From positions 3,020,825 to 3,063,082 of the forward strand of contig BFEA01000026.1 of the NCBI GenBank assembly GCA_003427395.1: a stretch of DNA of 42,258 nt, written 5' to 3'. A program made the translations under genes and the position numbers. The first letter of the stretch is position 1. Each line of letters opens with the position of its first letter. The notes beneath the pieces were generated by a model. That model was not told where the DNA came from, searched no databases, and saw only the letters and a list, made by a program, of their open reading frames with translations. This stretch comes from Chara braunii. Taxonomy: Eukaryota > Streptophyta > Charophyceae > Charales > Characeae. Positions 9,950-20,569 of this stretch are shown here, piece by piece.

Positions 9950-11660
9950 TTAAGTAGTGTCCCGGGGCAGCAACTCAGGTGACGTTTCCTCCAGGGCCAA
10001 AGGATGGGGGGGGAAGGGGTCAGCGAATTCCTGGGCTGGCCGTAACGGCTCCCCAGGGTCAACCTTTGTCCACTCATGAAAATGCAGCTGGTAGTCCCTT
10101 TCAATCTCTACCTGTTGCCCCCTTTGCGGTCCCATCTCCTCCTCCTGTTGATGCTTTCGTTGGTGTTCCTGTTGCTGGACCAGTCGCCGTTCTTGCCCAT
10201 CCCTTGCCCAGCTCACCTTTGCCACCCAGCCCTCCCTCTTCCTTCCCAACCAATCTTCACAAAACTGAGAAATGATTCTATTGATATCGCCCTGGTGTGT
10301 ACTTGGTTCAACTTTTCCTTAGCCGCCCGCCACTGGGCTGTTATCTCATACTGTACTAGTAGCCGTAGTTGCTCCGTCACCTCCCCATCTTGCACCCTTG
10401 CTCCCTCTATTTCCATAATGCACCTTCTCCACCATATTACCCACAAAACGGCGCGTCTACCTAGGCAACACATGTTCTGTTTGAATGTGTTACCTCGAAT
10501 CTGGGGGTAATGTCCCAGAAGTATGACCCTTCATTCCCATGGCCATAATGAGCCAGGCACCAGGTGCCTCCAAATCCTGTCCCACCACCTCTATAGCAAT
10601 TCGGCTGCGGGGCACTGAAGGAAAATGTGTTTTATCGTTTCGGAGCGCTTTTTTTCGAGGTAGCTCTGGAGGCATCTACGGCACCATGGCAGTGCCCGCC
10701 CCTGTTGCTCCAATTGTGTGTGCTCTATCAGCCAATCGTTGGTCGGCAGACACCGGTGTGCAATTTGCCACTGCAGGGCGGAATTTTTTACCGGCCTCTT
10801 TCCATATTCTCTGAACCACCTTATGGGTTTGAGCAGGCCACGGTCTATGTTGAGATGACGATACCATCTGTCTTCGTCGACGTCTCGCAGTTTGCATTTA
10901 GATTTGAGCATTCGGTATACTGACTTGGTTTTTAACTTGGATAGTGCTATCATCTTCACCTTTCCCTCTCTTCTCGAATCTCGAGTTTATCGGGTCTTTC
11001 CGGGACCAACGCCACTCGTCAGGATCGAAGGGGAGATCCTCAATCATGGTCATTGGCCAATAGGCCCTCCAACCCCTTCCCTCGTCAATCACTCTGACAC
11101 GATATACTTCCTTTTTCTTTTTCTAGGTGAAAGGTTGTCAGCTCCCTCGTAGTTGACTGTTCTCCTGGATGGAAAAACCTTCGATCAACACTTGCGTTTG
11201 GTCTACCAAATGCACTTGCCCTACTTGTTTTTCATGGCCAAGTAGCCCTACCCAGTCTCCTTTTTCCAAGCAAGGGCCCTTCCTAAGGATGATATACCAA
11301 TGGAGGGGGGAGCTATCAATGAGCTCGTCCAGTGTAAACTCTGTGAAGTGGCAATACCGCAACCATCTACACATTCTTTCTGCACTCTTCCATTTCCCCG
11401 CGTCCGTGTCCCAGAGGTCTCCCACTCTTTGGGCCCCGCGTTTCACCCATCCCTTCCATGGAGAGTCCGAACTATACCTCACTTGGTCGAAGGGGTCCGT
11501 AAGCAGCCTGTTACTAAACTGGGGCTGTCTGAATATTTCCTCCCACCTTTCCGGTGTCGATCGATATGGAGGGGGGAGTCTTGTCCATGTTCGTAGGAGG
11601 CGTAACCACTGCGCGTCTGTGGGGTCCCCATTCCTGTACTTCCTTATAGCCTCCAATACC
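9950..11660 (-). pseudogene. LINE-1 C-terminal region with Cys/His finger remnant
   Basis: The 172-codon segment 11,656-11,138 has the PQFSNRLL...KRGAQRVGDLWD region typical of the stretch after the polymerase. The 122-codon segment 10,959-10,591 has ALQWQIAHRCLPT and the CRRC...TIKHIFLQCP finger. A stop separates it from RWWDRIWRHL and from the 10,473-10,213 frame with GRRAVLWVIWWRRCIMEIEGAR. The tail is Gln/Glu-rich (10,249-9,950). The finger and the GRRAVxW...RRC block are shared with LINE-2 and the 37.3-kb copy, so this is the conserved C-terminus of one LINE family. Confidence 0.8.
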
Positions 11661-11689
11661 TATCTTCGAGCCACACCACAGGGTCAGTC

Positions 11690-12254
11690 TCAGGTGGGGC
11701 CTTTGGGGCCAGGGCCGCGATTTGTGTCAAAGCTAGGGGACCCAGGGGGAGGGTGATGAGAAAATGAGGTGTTGGAGCCAACGAAAGCTGAGGGTCTGGA
11801 ACTGCATGGAGGGGTCCACAATTCCCAACGCCCCTCCGACCTTGGGCTGAATATCCGATTCCGATGCAACCCGACTAATGGCGTGGGGGTTGCCACTATC
11901 CCCTCTCCATAGGAAGGCCACCAGCTGTCACTTCAGCGTCTGGAGCCCTTCGTTGCTCATGGGCCATAATATGGCCTTGTACCAGAGTGTGGCTAGTACA
12001 AGATTATTGATGACAAGGGTCCACCCAAAGATTGATGTATGCTTGTTGTTCCACCCCGTGAGCTTGGACTGTGCTGGCCCCGCCAACCACTCGTCATTGG
12101 TGACGGGCTTGCCCTTTGTTGTAACTAACGCCCCCATAATTTTGAGAGGGTCGTATGGGGGGAGCCAAGTGATTCGCGGGTTTTCAAAGGGCCTTCCCCC
12201 TTGGTGATGTAACCACCAACCTACGGTCTTTTGGCCCCAATTCACGGCTATATC
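11690..12254 (-). pseudogene. LINE-1 post-RT (thumb/connection) region remnant
   Basis: The minus strand contains VNWGQKTVGWWLHHQGG, SIFGWTLVINNLVLATLWYKA and, in the next frame, MAFLWRGDSG...KVGGALGIVDP. These correspond to the plant-LINE post-polymerase motifs of the form GRxxxVxxVLxSxxWY and FLW...GGLGI. LINE-2 has VNWGNKTMGWWIHHHG and FLFGRTLVINNVVLASIWYK at the corresponding place. Confidence 0.8.
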
Positions 12255-13640
12255 TGACATTCAGTAGAACCGGTTCATAAGGTTCCGGATTTCTTCAATA
12301 TTTTGTGCATTTGTCTCCACCATAATAGTGAGGTCATTCGCAAAAGGGAGCAGATCGGCAATGCCTCCTCCAGGATGTCAGCGATTCTGATCCGTGTGAG
12401 GTCTTTAATTGTGTCTCTGGTTAGCGGATAGGGTCTCCATTATAACCAAGAAGAGGTAGGGGGCAATAGGGTCCCCTTGTTTGACCGACTGTTGGAGCTC
12501 AAATGCAGTTGTTACTGACCCGTTAACATGCACACATGTAGTGACATTGCTATGTAGAAACCTTACCTAGCGCCTGAAGGCAGGTATTAAGTTCATTTTG
12601 TCTAAACATTTGTCTAAAAAGTCCCAGTCGACGTTATCATAGGCTTTTTCAAAATCAATAAAAATAATAGTCGCGTTTGTCCGGTTCCTTTATGCCAGTT
12701 TGACCACTCCATTTACCAGCAGTATGTTCTCCTTTATTTTCCTACCAGGCATGAACCCTGTCTGGGCTGAGAGTATTACGTCTTCCAAGATCCCGGTCAT
12801 ATGATTGGCTAAGGCTTTGGAGAACATTTTGTAGACTATTATAAGGAGGGTGATAGGTCTGTAGCTCCTAATATTCATCTTATAACGACCATTTCGTCAA
12901 AGTGAACATTTTTTATTTTTTTAACGAAATTGAAATCGAGTTTTTTGGTCGAAAACTCGTCAAGATTTTTTATTCCTGAGGGTCCATCCTGCGTTCGTAA
13001 AACGCTGGACCCCCTGGTTGTACATGGACCTAGCTTGAGACCATACACCTCCAGGCATGACCGTCTGGAGGTACTTGGTCTCAAACTAGGTCCATGTACA
13101 GCCAGGGGGTTTAGCATTTTACAAACGCCGGACCCTCATGAATAACAAATTTTGACCGTCATGGTTTTTTTGCCAAACAACTCGGTTTCTAGTTCGTTCA
13201 AAAAATAAAAGATGTCAATTTTGACGAAATGACAGTTTTATCCTTTTTTTTATATAATAACAACAACACCCCATTTCCCTACTACCTTCCCCATCTCCCC
13301 GGATTCCCATACGTTCTGGTAGTACTCCCACAAGTCCGTCATCCACATGGTTTCTTAAAACTCTTTGGGGAAGTCGTTAATTGCAGGAGTTTTTTTTTCC
13401 TTCATCTGGAGAAGCATTCTCCATATCTCGTCCTCGTCAACGATCTTTCTAACAGATATCGTTGTTGTGGGGATAGACACCTGTCCATACGAGCTAAATA
13501 GTCATCTAGTTCTCTCGTCTCGGCCTCCCCTCGCGGTGTCGGTCGCTATAGCTTCCTCCCCTTTGTCTGGGTCATAGAGTGCCTCAATTACGGTCCACCG
13601 CGCACGGGTTGTAGCCATAGCGAAAAAATGGGTGTCCGTT
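12255..13640 (-). pseudogene. LINE-1 reverse transcriptase remnant, split by a foldback element
   Basis: Upstream of the insertion (13,640-13,241) the minus strand reads DEIWRMLLQMKEKKTP and YYQNVWESGEM, the usual N-terminal RT region ending in KKG. Downstream (12,880 onward) it reads NIRSYRPITLL, ILSAQTGFMPGRKI and IIFIDFEKAYDNVDW. The active-site block at 12,333-12,344 is FAND, where the family normally has F/YADD, so the third residue is Asn. Several stops interrupt the frame. The RPITLL block sits at the same place in LINE-2. Confidence 0.85.
12883..13237. mobile_element. Foldback element, family A, copy 1 (in LINE-1), flanked by TTA
   Basis: A 355-bp nearly complete palindrome. The arms run from ACCATTTCGTCAAA and GACGAAATGAC at the outer ends to CACCTCCAGGCA / TCTGGAGGTAC at a loop near 13,055. 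TTA lies at 12,880-12,882 and 13,238-13,240. Removing the element plus one TTA joins the LINE coding sequence KKG directly to DKMNIRSYRPITLL-like sequence. It has no coding capacity. A 3-bp TTA duplication suits the PIF/Harbinger superfamily, and TA (Tc1/mariner) cannot be excluded. Copy 2 is at 22,999-23,338. Confidence 0.85.
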
Positions 13641-13929
13641 GTGGCCTCTTGGGTGAACTTGGTCATTTTCCCTCGTATCCTAATACCTTGTCATTTGTGT
13701 TGGGAGTACTTTAGGAGCTGATCTTTCACTCTCTGGATGGATATAGTGAGATGTTGTGAATCTATTCGTTGTTCCAGGTCTACCAATCCTTATGAATGGT
13801 CATTTCCCGTTGTTGTCATTGAGCCGCTTTGACCCTGGATTTTTTTTTGCACTTCCTGGCTAGAAAAATCAGACCAGTGTGAACCACGAGGAGTATGAGT
13901 CAAAATGATGTTTGTGTTGGTGTCGAAAT

Positions 13930-14640
13930 TGTCATTCATGCTGAATCATTTGTTGAAAAGGTTGATCGTTTAAGAGAGAGGTGATGAGCTTGTAAGAACC
14001 AGGATCTTGATCCAACGGTTTCCTCATTGTTAGTATTATCCCACATGTCCTATGGTCCAGACCTGGGTGCGGGTTGCGTGGGAGGATAGCCGACCATCGC
14101 AGGGCGCCTTGCATGTCGTTAGAGAGAAGGATAAGGTCAATTTGTGATTTGGATAGCCGTGTCGGGTCGTTGTCCCTTATGCATGTAAAGGCACGGTCGT
14201 TTGGGTGCAGGCGGCAAAAGGTATCAAAGACCAAGAGAGTTTTGCACAGTTCGGCTATCATTCTCTCTTCTTCGTCTGCAACAAAAGGGGTGTACATTAA
14301 GGGCCTGCTATGACTAATGGGATGCATTTTTGGGTACTTGCGTTCCTAAATTACCCAAAAAGGCTCCTCTTTCTTCGACCGTATTGGAAGAATAGATGCA
14401 AAGTATACAAAGTAGTTTCAATTCTAGCATCCCTAACGTTGATACTCACCGCCCCTCTTCTTCATCTGCCACCCAGTGGACCAACTGGAATCTGGGATGG
14501 GGGGGGATCCATATCGCTACCCCTGCTGAACCTTGCCTATCGGCATGGGCCCTCACGACCGAGTGAGGCCAGACCATCTTATAAGCGTTGTTATGTTTTG
14601 GACTATCTTGCAGATGAATTTCTTGTACACATATCACATC
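13930..14640 (-). pseudogene. LINE-1 apurinic/apyrimidinic-type endonuclease domain remnant
   Basis: The first minus-strand segment reads PDVICVQEIHLQD, matching the DVIxLQETHL motif of the exonuclease/endonuclease/phosphatase fold that nicks target DNA in LINEs. The next frame contains LLVFDTFCRLHPND, FTC.RDND, SKSQIDLILLSNDM (the SRIDxIL motif) and GLDHRTCG, where SDH is usual. A frameshift separates the two parts at about 14,330-14,440, and a stop precedes PDVI. LINE-2 carries the homologous TGDFNAAP and RIDLILIS motifs. The domain is dead but unmistakable from motif order. Confidence 0.8.
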
Positions 14641-14764
14641 TGGTCACCGCCTACCTCCTACTCCTCTGAGTTGGTCTCAAATGGCTTGTCATTTTTTAGG
14701 TTTATGCTTATCTGGATTCTTACAATCTTTGGAGACATCTGGGTTTCTTCTCATATCGAACGTA

Positions 14765-15858
14765 GGATTTTAGAGATGGTAGAATCCTAGTTGTCGCCTT
14801 GCCAAACTGTGGTGTTATGTACGCTTGGTTTGCCGACATCAGAACGACGCTGGTCGATGTTGGGGCGTAGCCCTATGACCTGTTGTAGCAGGAGCTTGAG
14901 GCCTGGTAGAGAGATCTGGGGATTCGTCGAGGAAGGAAGACAATCCAAAGGTGAATTTGGGGGAAGCTACCATGACAACCTAAGGGGCCGGGTATTGTCT
15001 AGGTAGTGGGAACATGTCAGCTATGGTAGGTATTGGTTGGGATGATATTGTCTTTGGAGTTTTGCGTTGGGTATTGGAAGTGAGGCTAGAAGTTGTTCAT
15101 AAAGTGTGAGGCTAGGTGGTTCTTATGTAGGTTGTATCTTACCAATAGTTTTCATATCATTACCATCATCATCATTAGACTATGGTTAGCTTATCTGTTT
15201 TTTTTACAATCCTAAGCGATATCTAGTTTTCCTGTAGTATCGGATGCATGATTTCAGAAGTGGTAGAATCTTGGCTGATGCCTTGCAAAGTTGTGGTGTC
15301 TGTACCCTTGATTTGTCGATGCCAGAACGATGCTGGTAGGTGCTGGGGCGTAGCTCTGTAACCTGTTTGTAACAGGAACTTGAGGCCTGGTGGAGAGGTA
15401 TAGGGAGTCGTCAAGGGAGGAAAACAATCCAGTGAGGAACTGGGGGGGGGATGACATGAGAACCTAAGGGGTCAAGTATAGTATAGGTAGTGAGAATACG
15501 TCAGCTATGGATGGTACAAGTTGGGATGATATTGTCTTTCAAGTGTTGTGTTTCCTATAGGGCGTAAGACTAGGAGTTGCTCATACATTGTGAGGTCGGG
15601 TTGTGCTGTTGAAGTTTGTATCTCACCATACATATAAAAAAAAGAATAAAAATCATTAGCATCATCAATGGTTCATCGTTGCTAGTATCATTATCTCACA
15701 GTTTTCATAGAATCAACAAAAAATCGTCATCATCATCATCATATGAGGGAGGCTGAGCCCGGTTCTCAACATGTTCGGTTCGGGCACTCCGGGTAGACTA
15801 TGAGGACCCTAGCCTCAATCTTCTTATGGCCCTTGGGCCTTGGGCACTGGACCCGCTT

Positions 15859-15889
<31 letters not shown>
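14765..15889 (+). mobile_element. LINE 3' region with 484-bp tandem duplication and poly(A)27
   Basis: GGTAGAATC at 14,778 recurs at 15,262. Both are followed over roughly 370 bp by homologous sequence, including CAGAACGA(C/T)GCTGGT, GGGGCGTAGC and CTTGAGGCCTGGT. The same block on the minus strand at 31.6-31.76 kb lies upstream of a LINE 3' signature, so this is 3' untranslated LINE sequence. The end at about 15,838-15,889 is GGGCACTGGACCCGCTTGTTT then 27 A, a degraded form of the terminal signature. An ATC run interrupts at about 15,165 and another at 15,728-15,741. Confidence 0.6.
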
Positions 15890-15891
<2 letters not shown>

Positions 15892-16905
15892 TAGAGATAT
15901 ATAGGAAGGAGAAGGAGAGGACGAGCGAGGAGAAAGTGGGTGAGTGGATGAAACCACATGTGCTATAAAGTAGTATGTGGGGGGTGGCGATTCCTCACAT
16001 CAATAGGTGGTGGTCCCCCTGAAGAGGTTCGGTTTTACACCCGAGTCGGAATGCGTCGAGGATTGCATAATCTTTCGAATGCGGTGATTGGTATAAGGCA
16101 TTGCCCTCCGTGTGATAGCAGTCATGTTGTCTTGTGTGTTTTTCCTTACCCTTTAATCTCGGGTGCCACCAACCATTTTGCTCCGGTAGACGACCCTTGA
16201 AAGTTGCGGCTTCCATACTAGGAAACACACTGGTGGTCTGATAATTGAAGCCTTGGGCAATGGCCTCATTTCCCTCGGGAAACAAAAGACGGCTATCATA
16301 GACCACTGTCTCCCGGAGTGCCTCTTGGTGGTGCAAATATGGGGATGGTGGGATCTCTCCGTTTTTTTTCAAGTCCCGGATAGCACTTTCCATGGGATGT
16401 ATGTTTCATTCTAATGGGTGGCTCCAAAAGACTACCCAAAGATATGGCCTCCCATTCCCAACAACCTCTCCAAGTCTTCGCAAACAGTAGGCTTACCATG
16501 CTTATGTCAATCCTAAGAGCGAGGTGTTCTTTTGAACGAAAAAAACACATCTGCGGCTTTCCCAATTAGAGATAGTCATTGCTGAATAATTAGAACACAA
16601 ACCCATTTTGGGCCTCATTATACACTTCTCAGAACCATGACTCCAAGGATTTCGTCGTCGTTCCACCTATCCTCAGGGATGAAATCGAGATTGACGATGT
16701 GAAAACGCCCTTTGTATGAATCCTAAAGAAATTTGGATTCCCCATCCATTTCGTCCTCCAGCTCAATGGGACCTCGGGAGGTCCTTTGGAGCCTAAGGAT
16801 CCGCGTTTCGCCGAGAGGGGAGAGGGCATGCACGTAGAGAGACGTTACAATCGAGAATTCATATCATGGCAAGAGCCTAGTAGCTGAAAGTCTAAAGCAC
16901 AACTG
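15890..16905. other. No recognised gene; shared module at 16,155-16,240
   Basis: Minus-strand frames at 16,393-15,995 (132 codons) and 16,565-16,296 (89 codons) overlap in different frames and match nothing I know. The segment TCGGGTGCCACCAACCATTTTG, GAAAGTTGCGGCTT and CACTGGTGGTCTGA at about 16,158-16,240 is also found in order at 30.58-30.68 kb, at the edge of foldback family C. Confidence 0.5.
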
Positions 16906-17130
16906 TTTTTTTTTTTTTTTTTTTTTTTTTTTTTCCCCTCCTAACATCCCTCGTCGAACTTGTCCTAAGGTCGACGCTCCAAGGATGAGTCTGAAAATCC
17001 TAAATTTTTCTTATGAATTCGTTCTTGGGCCTGAGGGCGCCCGGAGAAGTGTCTAATGAGGCTCGTGTCCTTCACGGCATCCACTAAAACCAGAAGGATT
17101 TATCGGATAGGCCTAGCTTAGGCGCTATAC
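16906..17130 (-). mobile_element. Retroposed fragment with poly(A)29 tail (minus strand)
   Basis: Twenty-nine T at 16,906-16,934 form a poly(A) tail on the minus strand, preceded in that reading by TGTTAGGAGGGG. Within it, GCCTCATTAGACACTTCTCC (about 17,048-17,067) resembles the repeated end motif CGTTAGACACTCC found at 35,255 and 41,485. No coding block is recognised. A SINE or a truncated LINE of another family is possible. Confidence 0.4.
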
Positions 17131-17689
17131 CTTTGAACTTTTTTTCTTTTTTTTTTTCTAAACAACCTGCTCTATCTATTGGTGGGGAACAACACCTGTT
17201 GGAAATCGGGTCCAATGTCCCTTAAATACACGAATGATATAAGAGAATGGTATGTCTGAACCATGGAGTTGGGTTGAGTTGTGCCTCTTCACCCCAATAG
17301 GGCGCCAGATTATACAAAATCATTCTAGCACTATTTATTTCTTATCCAATAATCCTTAAAAACATGAAAAGTCTAAATACTATCGTCTCCTATCTTTTAA
17401 TTTTATTCATACCCAAACCAAACCCTTGAGACTAGACTTAAAGCCGAGGGGGGAAAGAAATCTCGGAAATCTGATAGTGGTCGTAAAAGAATTGTTGGGT
17501 CGATCGTAGTCCAGTCATTAAAAGCAAGTTTATAATCTCAACTCATATTTTCCTCTCCACTTCTCTTTGCCCCTTCCCATTAAACCTTCCCCATCTTCCC
17601 TCCTTGGGCTCCTTCTAACCAGCATTGGTTGAATCGTTGAATGTGTTGCAGAATTTCGTTTCGCGAGGATAAAAATTATATTTTTTTTT

Positions 17690-19460
17690 TAGATTTTTCT
17701 CATTTTATATTTATACTCGTTTGTACTCATTGCTTAAGTATGTCAGTGAATTTTGGTCCATCTAGCCTAACCCCTTCCATTTCATACGTACATCTTCTTA
17801 ACCATATTGCCCATAATATCGTTATTCTGCCTATATTATACAAATTTTGTGAGAATTCATCAATACATTCAGGGGACCAGGTTTCAAGAAGGATGGCTCT
17901 CCAGTCCCATGACCACTGGACTTCTGTTTCCGAATTAGACTAAATACGACTCCACCACCTCCATAGCCAGATTGCCCCAGGACACTGTAAGAATATATGC
18001 TCGATTGTCTTAGGGATTAACTTAGAAGAAAACGCCACTTTACAAAATTTGCACTAGGGGAGCACTTTCCCTTTTTGTTCTAATGTCGACCTGTCAATTA
18101 ACCAGTCATTTATAGGTAGGCATCTATGTTCTATTTGTCATTGTAGTGAAGCCACCTTTGCAGGTTTAATTTTGGTCTTACTAAACCATTTTACCTTTCT
18201 TAATGATTCCTCATTAACATTGAGATGCTTCATCCATCTTTCCTCTATCTTGTCTTTCAATTTTTTTTTAGGGCGAAGCATCCTATAAGTGAATTTCATT
18301 AACAACGTGTAAAGAGCACAACATGTTTTTCCTTTGTTTTTTGTACTAGTCCACTTCCAATTTGCAGGATCAAGGGGCTGACAATTTATGGGTGTATTTG
18401 GTTTAAAAGTTATTCATTTATCTTTGTACCAAAATACTCTGATCCTGAATACTTGGTCTTTTGTCACTCTCCTTATACTATTCTGGTCCTTTATTATAAC
18501 TATTTGATTACTATTTATTTCATAGGTAGTGAGGAGTATTTCTCCATTCTCAAGAACTACTACAACACTACCTATGATGTTTGACTGATCATTCATAGCA
18601 ACCCAATCTCCTTCTTATAACTAAGGACCTTTTTTTAGAATTTTTATCTAATTCAAAAATATCAAGTCAATCAATTTTTATAAAGCTTTCTCAGAATGAT
18701 GACAATACCTAAGGTGGGTTTGTAACTGTGAAGGGGTAAACCAATCTCTTTCTTCACTGTTCTATATGTCTTTTATTCTTATAATATCATTTTCAACTCA
18801 TCCGTTCCAGGCGGAATCTGCGCAGTTAAGGACACAATCTTGGGGATCTTTGAGAAGATTATTATCAAAGAGTGGTTGTTGACATACCTCTTCCCATCTG
18901 CCAGGAGGGTTTTGGTCTGTTAATGGTAATTTCCTTCATGTTTTGACGAGGTTAGACCAAAACGAATCATTATGTAAATATATTATTGCCGCCTTTCTAT
19001 CTGATATACTTTGATCCATTGGTTCATTCACTAGCCCTCTCAGAATACTCCAAGACCTGTTTTCTAGCCACATCATTGGATCTATGTTGTCAGGTGTTTT
19101 TGGTGCAAGACGTCTGATTTGTTCCCATGCCAACACACTTCAAGAGGTTTGAGGATTAAAGAGTAAGCGTTTAATCCATTGAATTGATAGGGTCATAGCT
19201 TGTAAAGAGGGATCAATGATGTTCAACCCTCCTCTAACTTTAGGTTGTATCACTGATTGTCAAGCTACCTTGCTAATTACCTTATCAAGCTCATGATTTC
19301 CTCTCCATAAAAAGTCTAATAGTTGACATTGAAGGGTCTTTAAATTTTTCGTATCTAACGCCCATATTGTTGATTTATACCAGATTGAGGCTAAAACCAC
19401 ATTATTAATTACCAGAGTACGACCAAAGAGGAAAGTTTGTTTAACCTTCCCCATTTCACA
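17690..19460 (-). pseudogene. LINE-2 post-RT and C-terminal region remnant
   Basis: The minus strand begins GKVKQTFLFGRTLVINNVVLASIWYKST, then FLWRGNHELDKVISKVA and KVRGGLNIIDPSLQ. It includes WEQIRRLAPKTPDN, and the Cys/His finger ends in TIEHIFLQCPGAIWLWRWW (about 18,010-17,950). The last block is GRITILWAIWLRRCTYEMEG. The same block order is seen in LINE-1 and at 37.3 kb. Numerous stops interrupt it. Confidence 0.8.
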
Positions 19461-20429
19461 GTTCTAACTTATCATATGCTTATTTGGCTATACAGTCATT
19501 ATTAGTTGATGATTTTCTTACCGTTGAAAGGAAAATCCATAATACCCTAATGGGAGTTTCTAAGGAAAACCATTTTACTTGGGGAATTTTATGGGGTCTT
19601 ACTCCGTGATGATGAATCCACCAACCCATAGTTTTATTTCCCCAATTTACCCTCATATCAGATAGTCTACAAAATTTATGCATCAAACTATTAATTGTTT
19701 CCATATTCATTTTAGATGCTTCTACCATCAGGGACAGATTGTCAGCAAAGAGAGAACAAACAGGAATGGCTTCCTCTGAAATTGATGACACTTGAATTCT
19801 TTTAATCTGTGTATTATCGTATTCGGGTTCGGTGACCGAACCCGAACATTCGAGACCGAACGCGAACAAACGCCGAAACTCTCAGAACGCGAACATAAAA
19901 AAAAAAAAAAAAAAAGTTCTCCAAAAAGGAAAGTTTGCTTACCCTTCCACAGTTCACAGTTCTAACTTAGTATATGCTTATTTGGCTATAATGTCATTGT
20001 TAGTTGATGATTTTCTTGCTCCTGAAAGATAAATCCCCAATACCCTAATGAGAGTTTCTAAGGAAAATCATTTTACTTGGGGAATTTCATGGGGTCTTAC
20101 TCTATGATGATGAATCCACCAACCAATAGTTTTATTTCCCCAATTTACCCTCATATCAGACAGTCTACAAAATTTATGCATCAGACTGTTAATTGCTTCC
20201 ATATTCATTTTAGATGTTTCTTCTATCAGGGACGGATTGTCAGCAAAGAGAGATCAAACAGGAATTACTTCCTCTGAAATTGATGACACTTGAATTCTTT
20301 TAATCTGTAGAGTATCGTGTTCGGGTTCGGTGACCGAACCTGAACGTTCGGGACCGAATGCGAACGAGCGTCGAAACTCTCTGAACACGAACATAAAAAT
20401 ATTTATATAAAAAGAAAACAGTTCTGCAA
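19424..20429. repeat. Tandem duplication, about 500 bp per unit, spanning LINE and hAT-like sequence
   Basis: Unit 1 (19,424-19,922) and unit 2 (19,923 to about 20,429) align end to end. Each starts with AAGGAAAGTTTG or a close variant, runs through LINE-2 RT sequence, and ends about 115 bp into the left arm of the hAT-like element. Unit 1 therefore carries an orphan left arm (19,807-19,922), and unit 2 carries the left arm of the complete element. The junction lies at a short CCAAA match between the element and the LINE. Confidence 0.85.
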
Positions 20430-20538
20430 AAAATCTGAAAAAACTATATGTTATGTAAAATAATAATACAAACAAGTTTTGCCTTGGAGGTATGCTTAAA
20501 TTCGTAACCAAAATCGAGTTAAAAATTAAAAACCAAAT

Positions 20539-20569
<31 letters not shown>

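Larger units (their letters stand above)
9466..14650 (-). mobile_element. LINE-1: decayed non-LTR retrotransposon, nearly full length
   Basis: On the minus strand, in order, are endonuclease (about 14,640-13,930), linker and reverse transcriptase (13,640-12,260), post-RT region (12,260-11,690), long C-terminal region with the Cys/His finger (11,660-9,950), 3' untranslated region, the terminal signature GGGACGCTGG...TTTCCAGCA (about 9,510-9,481) and a short poly(A) (T-run at 9466-9475). The domain order is that of plant-type L1 elements. It has many stops and frameshifts and is split at 12,883-13,237 by a foldback element. No ORF1 or 5' UTR is recognisable upstream. Inside the 3' region a 71-bp segment is tandemly duplicated (9630-9755, unit containing GGTGCCACTGGGGGGCACC). 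Confidence 0.85.

Noticed and set aside
14765-15640. Duplicated 484-bp block as LINE-1 5' promoter monomers
   Set aside because: The block is on the strand opposite to LINE-1. At 31.6 kb it lies upstream of a 3' signature and poly(A), so it is 3' UTR of a plus-strand LINE.
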